From the NCBI GenBank assembly GCA_964427955.1, contig CAYRWY010000247.1, forward strand, positions 1 through 8,677: 8,677 nt of DNA, given 5' to 3'. Below the pieces are notes generated by a model that was not told where the DNA came from, ran no database searches, and was given only the letters and a program-made list of their open reading frames with translations. Origin of the DNA: JACRBK01 sp964427955 (lineage in GTDB: Bacteria; Chloroflexota; Anaerolineae; Aggregatilineales; Aggregatilineaceae). Each line of letters starts with the position of its first letter. Position 1 is the stretch's first letter. A program made the position numbers and the translations under genes. Positions 6,152 through 8,677 of this stretch are shown one piece after another.

Positions 6152-7807
6152 CTATGGCACCGGGCAGTTGTCTGGATTGCAGTAGATCACGATCTCCATC
6201 TGGTGCCAATAGCTGATGTCGTCGGGGGAGAGGTCTTCCCCCGGCCAGGGCATCCGCTTGAAGCGGGCCAGCTCGATCCAGTCCTGCTGCAAGAGGTCGC
6301 GGATCGCGGTTTCGCGCTGGCGGCTCCGGGCGCTCGCCAGGTCTGGATCGCGCAGCGTCACGAAGGGCGACGCATCCGAATAGACGATGATCTGCGCCTC
6401 CGACTGCCGGACGGTGTCCGCCGTCGCTTCGCGCGCGTAGGTCTGGGTGGTCTGGTAGTCCAGCGGATCGAGCGGCACGTTGTACGGGCCGAGCAGGTAG
6501 ACGGTCGCGCCGCGCGGCACGTGGGCATACATCCACGCCTGGGCCTTCTGGCGGGTATCGGTCGCCGCGATCCGGTAGGCCAGCAGCACCGCCAGGATCG
6601 CGGGCCAGATCACCGCGATCCCGACCAGCCCGACGGTGATTCTTCCCTGGCGCGCGGGCCAGTGCTCCCCAATCCGCCCGGCGGCGTAACCCGCCAGCAG
6701 CGCCAGCGGGGCGATCAGCGGGAACAGCAGGTTGGCTTGCAGACGCTTGCCCGGCAGCGCCAGGATCGTATAGACCAGCATGTACAGCACCAGGACGGCG
6801 ATGATCCAGGCCGTCTCCCGCCTGGATCGCAACATGAGGCCCACACTCGCCAGCGCCAGCCCGATCACGAGCGGCCCCACACCGATCAGGGCGAGATAGC
6901 GCCAGTGATAATAAAACGCGGGCAAACCGCGGTCGGTCGTAAAGCCGTGACCGCCGCCCTGCACCCGGTACCAGTCCAGAATCTGCCGCACCTGATCGAT
7001 CACTTCCTGCCTGGCGAAGATGATGCCGGGCATTCCGATCACGAAGCCGAGCGGCATGGCCGCGGCGCCGATCACCAGCACGCCCCAACGACGGTGCCGC
7101 CAGGTATCCGCCAGCATGGCCAACCCGACCGGCAGCCCGACCACCACCGCGTTATAACGGGCCGCCATCGTCAGCCCGACCAGCAGCCCGCCGACGAAAT
7201 ACACCGTGAGCCGACGGGAATATCTCCCTCTGAAAATGACCAGCGCCGCCAGCAGCGCCGCCGTGGTGAACATGGTCGTCTGCGCGTTGGGGGTGGCATA
7301 ATGGGCGTGCTGGACCATCAGCGGCGACAGCGCCACCAGCACCGCCGCGGCAACCCCCACCCGGCGGTCGAATCCGGCGCGCCCGGCGGCATACGTCAGC
7401 ACGACGGTCAGCAGCGAATAGAGCACCGACAGGTAGCGCCCCATGACGTACAGCGAGAACGGCGCGATCTCGCGCGCGCCGTAGTCGGCATTGTGCGGCA
7501 GGTTTTGCGCGCCCGACGCCCCGAAGATGAGCCGGTCGGTGTAGATGTTGAGCGACGGGTTGTGGAAGTAGTGCGGGTTCCAAGAATGGGTAACCAGCAG
7601 CCGGTAGGCCAGCCCAACGTAGGCGAACTCGTCCGGGTGGTAATCGGCGGCGGGGTTCAGCCAGGCGCGCTGCGCGGCGGACGGTGCATACGCCGGGGGC
7701 GTACGGCCAAAATCCAACCCGGTCCCATACAAGGCTGCCACGCCCACCAGGGCGATCACCCACCACTTCAACCGCTTCATACCTGCTCCTCGATCTGCGC
7801 CGGACAT
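6152..7807 (-). CDS. GT39/PMT_2-like polytopic membrane glycosyltransferase
   Basis: GT-C-fold integral membrane protein of 551 residues, probably moving a sugar from a polyprenyl-phosphate donor to an extracytoplasmic acceptor. After a first membrane segment (about 12-30) comes the outer loop with HPDE (57-60), the acidic pair expected at the catalytic site of this family. About ten more hydrophobic segments follow, with PMT_2-like stretches such as LSPLMVQHAHYATPNAQTT and ARYNAVVVGLPVG, and a soluble C-terminal domain of about 130 residues beginning near RQKAQAWMYAHVPRGA. The only two cysteines are in the final CNPDNC (543-548). The ATG at 7807 lies 7 bases behind TATAAT, fitting leaderless translation. 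A second in-frame ATG nine codons on (7780) has GGAG just upstream and gives a neat MKRLKWWV membrane start. Sugar and acceptor are unknown. Confidence 0.85.
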   Translation of the reverse strand: MSGADRGAGMKRLKWWVIALVGVAALYGTGLDFGRTPPAYAPSAAQRAWLNPAADYHPDEFAYVGLAYRLLVTHSWNPHYFHNPSLNIYTDRLIFGASGAQNLPHNADYGAREIAPFSLYVMGRYLSVLYSLLTVVLTYAAGRAGFDRRVGVAAAVLVALSPLMVQHAHYATPNAQTTMFTTAALLAALVIFRGRYSRRLTVYFVGGLLVGLTMAARYNAVVVGLPVGLAMLADTWRHRRWGVLVIGAAAMPLGFVIGMPGIIFARQEVIDQVRQILDWYRVQGGGHGFTTDRGLPAFYYHWRYLALIGVGPLVIGLALASVGLMLRSRRETAWIIAVLVLYMLVYTILALPGKRLQANLLFPLIAPLALLAGYAAGRIGEHWPARQGRITVGLVGIAVIWPAILAVLLAYRIAATDTRQKAQAWMYAHVPRGATVYLLGPYNVPLDPLDYQTTQTYAREATADTVRQSEAQIIVYSDASPFVTLRDPDLASARSRQRETAIRDLLQQDWIELARFKRMPWPGEDLSPDDISYWHQMEIVIYCNPDNCPVP

Positions 7808-7814
7808 CCCGCCT

Positions 7815-7820
7815 ATTATA
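7815..7820 (-). promoter_or_regulatory. -10 box of the GT39-like gene
   Basis: Read on the minus strand this is a perfect TATAAT, with 7 bases between it and the ATG whose A is at 7807. The predicted RNA starts at or next to the ATG, meaning a leaderless message. No recognisable -35 hexamer lies at the usual distance. Confidence 0.65.
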
Positions 7821-7876
7821 CACCCGCGTCAGCCGGGCGCGGGGGGAACGCCCTTCGCGCGAGGCCGGTTTTGCGC

Positions 7877-7882
7877 TATACT
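7877..7882 (+). promoter_or_regulatory. -10 box of the GT2 gene
   Basis: TATACT is followed by 7 bases and the ATG at 7890, the same spacing as at 4575-4588 and 7815-7807. The 7 bases (CGCCTCC) contain no ribosome site, so leaderless translation is the simplest reading. TTCGCG lies 17 bases upstream as a poor -35 candidate. Confidence 0.65.
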
Positions 7883-7889
7883 CGCCTCC

Positions 7890-8677
7890 ATGCAGCTTTC
7901 AACCGTCATCTGCAATTACAACACGCGGGACGAACTGGCCCGCGCCCTGGACTCGTTAGTGGCGACCACCGGCGATCTGTCGCACGAGATCATCGTCGCC
8001 GATAACGCCTCGCGCGACGGCAGCGCGGCAATGGTCCGCGCACGGTTTCCCACCGTCAAGGTCATCGAGTCCGGCGCGAATCTGTGGTTCAGCGGCGGCA
8101 ATAACCTGGGGCTGCGCGCGGCGCAGGGCGACTATGCCCTGATCCTGAATCCCGATACGATCATGCCACCCGGCGCGCTGCGCACGCTGGTCGCCTACCT
8201 GGACGAGCACCCGGCGGTGGGCGCGGCGACGCTGCGCATGACGTTCGCGGATGGCACGCTCCAACGCAACGGATCGCGCTTCGCCAGTTACACTGACTTT
8301 CTGCTCAGCTATACGGCGCTCGGCGTGATCCTGCCGGGCTGGCGCGCGCGGCGGCAGCGGATCATGTGGTACGCGGACTGGGATCGCGGCTCCACGCGGC
8401 CTATCGAGGTCGCGCCGGGATCGTGCCTGCTGGTCCGCCGGGCGATCCTAGCTCAAATCGGCTATTTCGACGAACGGCTCAAGCTGTTTTTCACCGACGA
8501 CGACCTGTGCCGCCAGATCATCGGGACCGGCGCGGCAATTCATTATGTGGCCGAGGCGACGATCATCCACGACGAGCACGCCAGCCTGAGCAAGGTCCCG
8601 CGTGTGACGCAGCGCGTCTACTGGGAAGACCTGATCGCCTACACCCGCAAGTATCACGGGGCGCTGGCGGCGGGCGT
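7890..8677 (+). CDS. Family 2 glycosyltransferase, rhamnosyltransferase-like (3' end outside the window)
   Basis: GT-A-fold transferase, cytoplasmic or membrane-associated, using a nucleotide sugar; 262 codons are present and the frame is open at the right edge. The start reads MQLSTVICNYNTRDEL, a standard GT2 first strand. DNASRDGS (38-45) binds the nucleotide part. The stretch NLWFSGGNNLGLRAAQGDYALILNPDT (from 64) carries NPDT (87-90), the DxD-like metal site of WbbL/rhamnosyltransferase-type members. FFTDDDLC (200-207) matches the usual ED-D acid/base region, and IIHDEHAS fits the following H...S motif. Relatives are commonly about 290-330 residues long, so probably some tens of residues are missing. 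It is divergent from the GT39-like gene, which suggests a polysaccharide or glycoconjugate locus continuing to the right. Sugar specificity is not certain. Confidence 0.9.
   Translation, partial: MQLSTVICNYNTRDELARALDSLVATTGDLSHEIIVADNASRDGSAAMVRARFPTVKVIESGANLWFSGGNNLGLRAAQGDYALILNPDTIMPPGALRTLVAYLDEHPAVGAATLRMTFADGTLQRNGSRFASYTDFLLSYTALGVILPGWRARRQRIMWYADWDRGSTRPIEVAPGSCLLVRRAILAQIGYFDERLKLFFTDDDLCRQIIGTGAAIHYVAEATIIHDEHASLSKVPRVTQRVYWEDLIAYTRKYHGALAAG

Noticed and set aside
4617..7088. An 823-codon minus-strand open frame opposite the MOCOS-like gene
   Set aside because: Low-complexity translation that spans the intergenic repeat and overlaps the GT39-like gene out of frame, with no domain. 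The plus-strand PLP enzyme has all its catalytic motifs.
6203..8005. A 600-codon plus-strand open frame opposite the GT39-like gene
   Set aside because: The translation is rich in Arg, Gln, His, Pro and Asp with no recognisable domain, and it runs across the divergent promoter region into GT2. It is a GC-driven shadow of the minus-strand gene, which has clear membrane segments and family motifs.

Overview
The window is GC-rich, densely coded DNA with eight protein genes and no RNA genes, CRISPR array or transposase. The protein set fits a Chloroflexota (Anaerolineae-like) bacterium: a GAF-SpoIIE phosphatase behind a receiver domain, an RsbW-type kinase with a STAS partner, a polytopic GT39-type transferase and a rhamnosyltransferase-like GT2. 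Three starts have a -10 box exactly 7 bases upstream, as leaderless genes do. The phylum is inferred from protein style, not from a marker gene.

Left part (1-3516, all plus strand). The window opens inside the C-terminal part of a GlgX-type glycogen debranching enzyme. After 62 bases comes a partner-switching set: a STAS anti-anti-sigma protein with a phosphorylatable Ser58, an RsbW-like ATP-binding kinase 24 bases later, and, after a 141-base structured spacer, a REC-GAF-SpoIIE phosphatase. By analogy with RsbV/RsbW/RsbU or SpoIIAA/AB/E, the kinase would phosphorylate and inactivate the STAS protein, and the receiver-controlled phosphatase would reactivate it. No sigma factor is encoded here, so the output is unknown.

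Middle (3506-6065, plus strand). An aldo/keto reductase starts inside the last codons of the phosphatase gene (11-base overlap), so it is probably co-translated with it. A PLP enzyme follows, closely resembling the NifS-like N-terminal half of molybdenum cofactor sulfurase but without a MOSC domain. It has its own -10 box and apparently a leaderless 10-codon upstream reading frame whose stop overlaps its start.

Right part (6066-8677). A convergent intergenic spacer holds a nested palindromic repeat that can fold as a three-way structure. Beyond it, on the minus strand, is a GT39/PMT_2-like membrane glycosyltransferase. A divergent GT2 glycosyltransferase runs off the right edge. The two share an 82-base spacer with back-to-back -10 boxes and probably belong to an envelope or exopolysaccharide locus.

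The most interesting signals are regulatory: the repeated -10/N7/ATG design combined with a second, Shine-Dalgarno-led ATG; the leader of the phosphatase gene with mutually exclusive hairpins; and the palindromic repeat between convergent genes. I do not see a clearly new multi-gene system.
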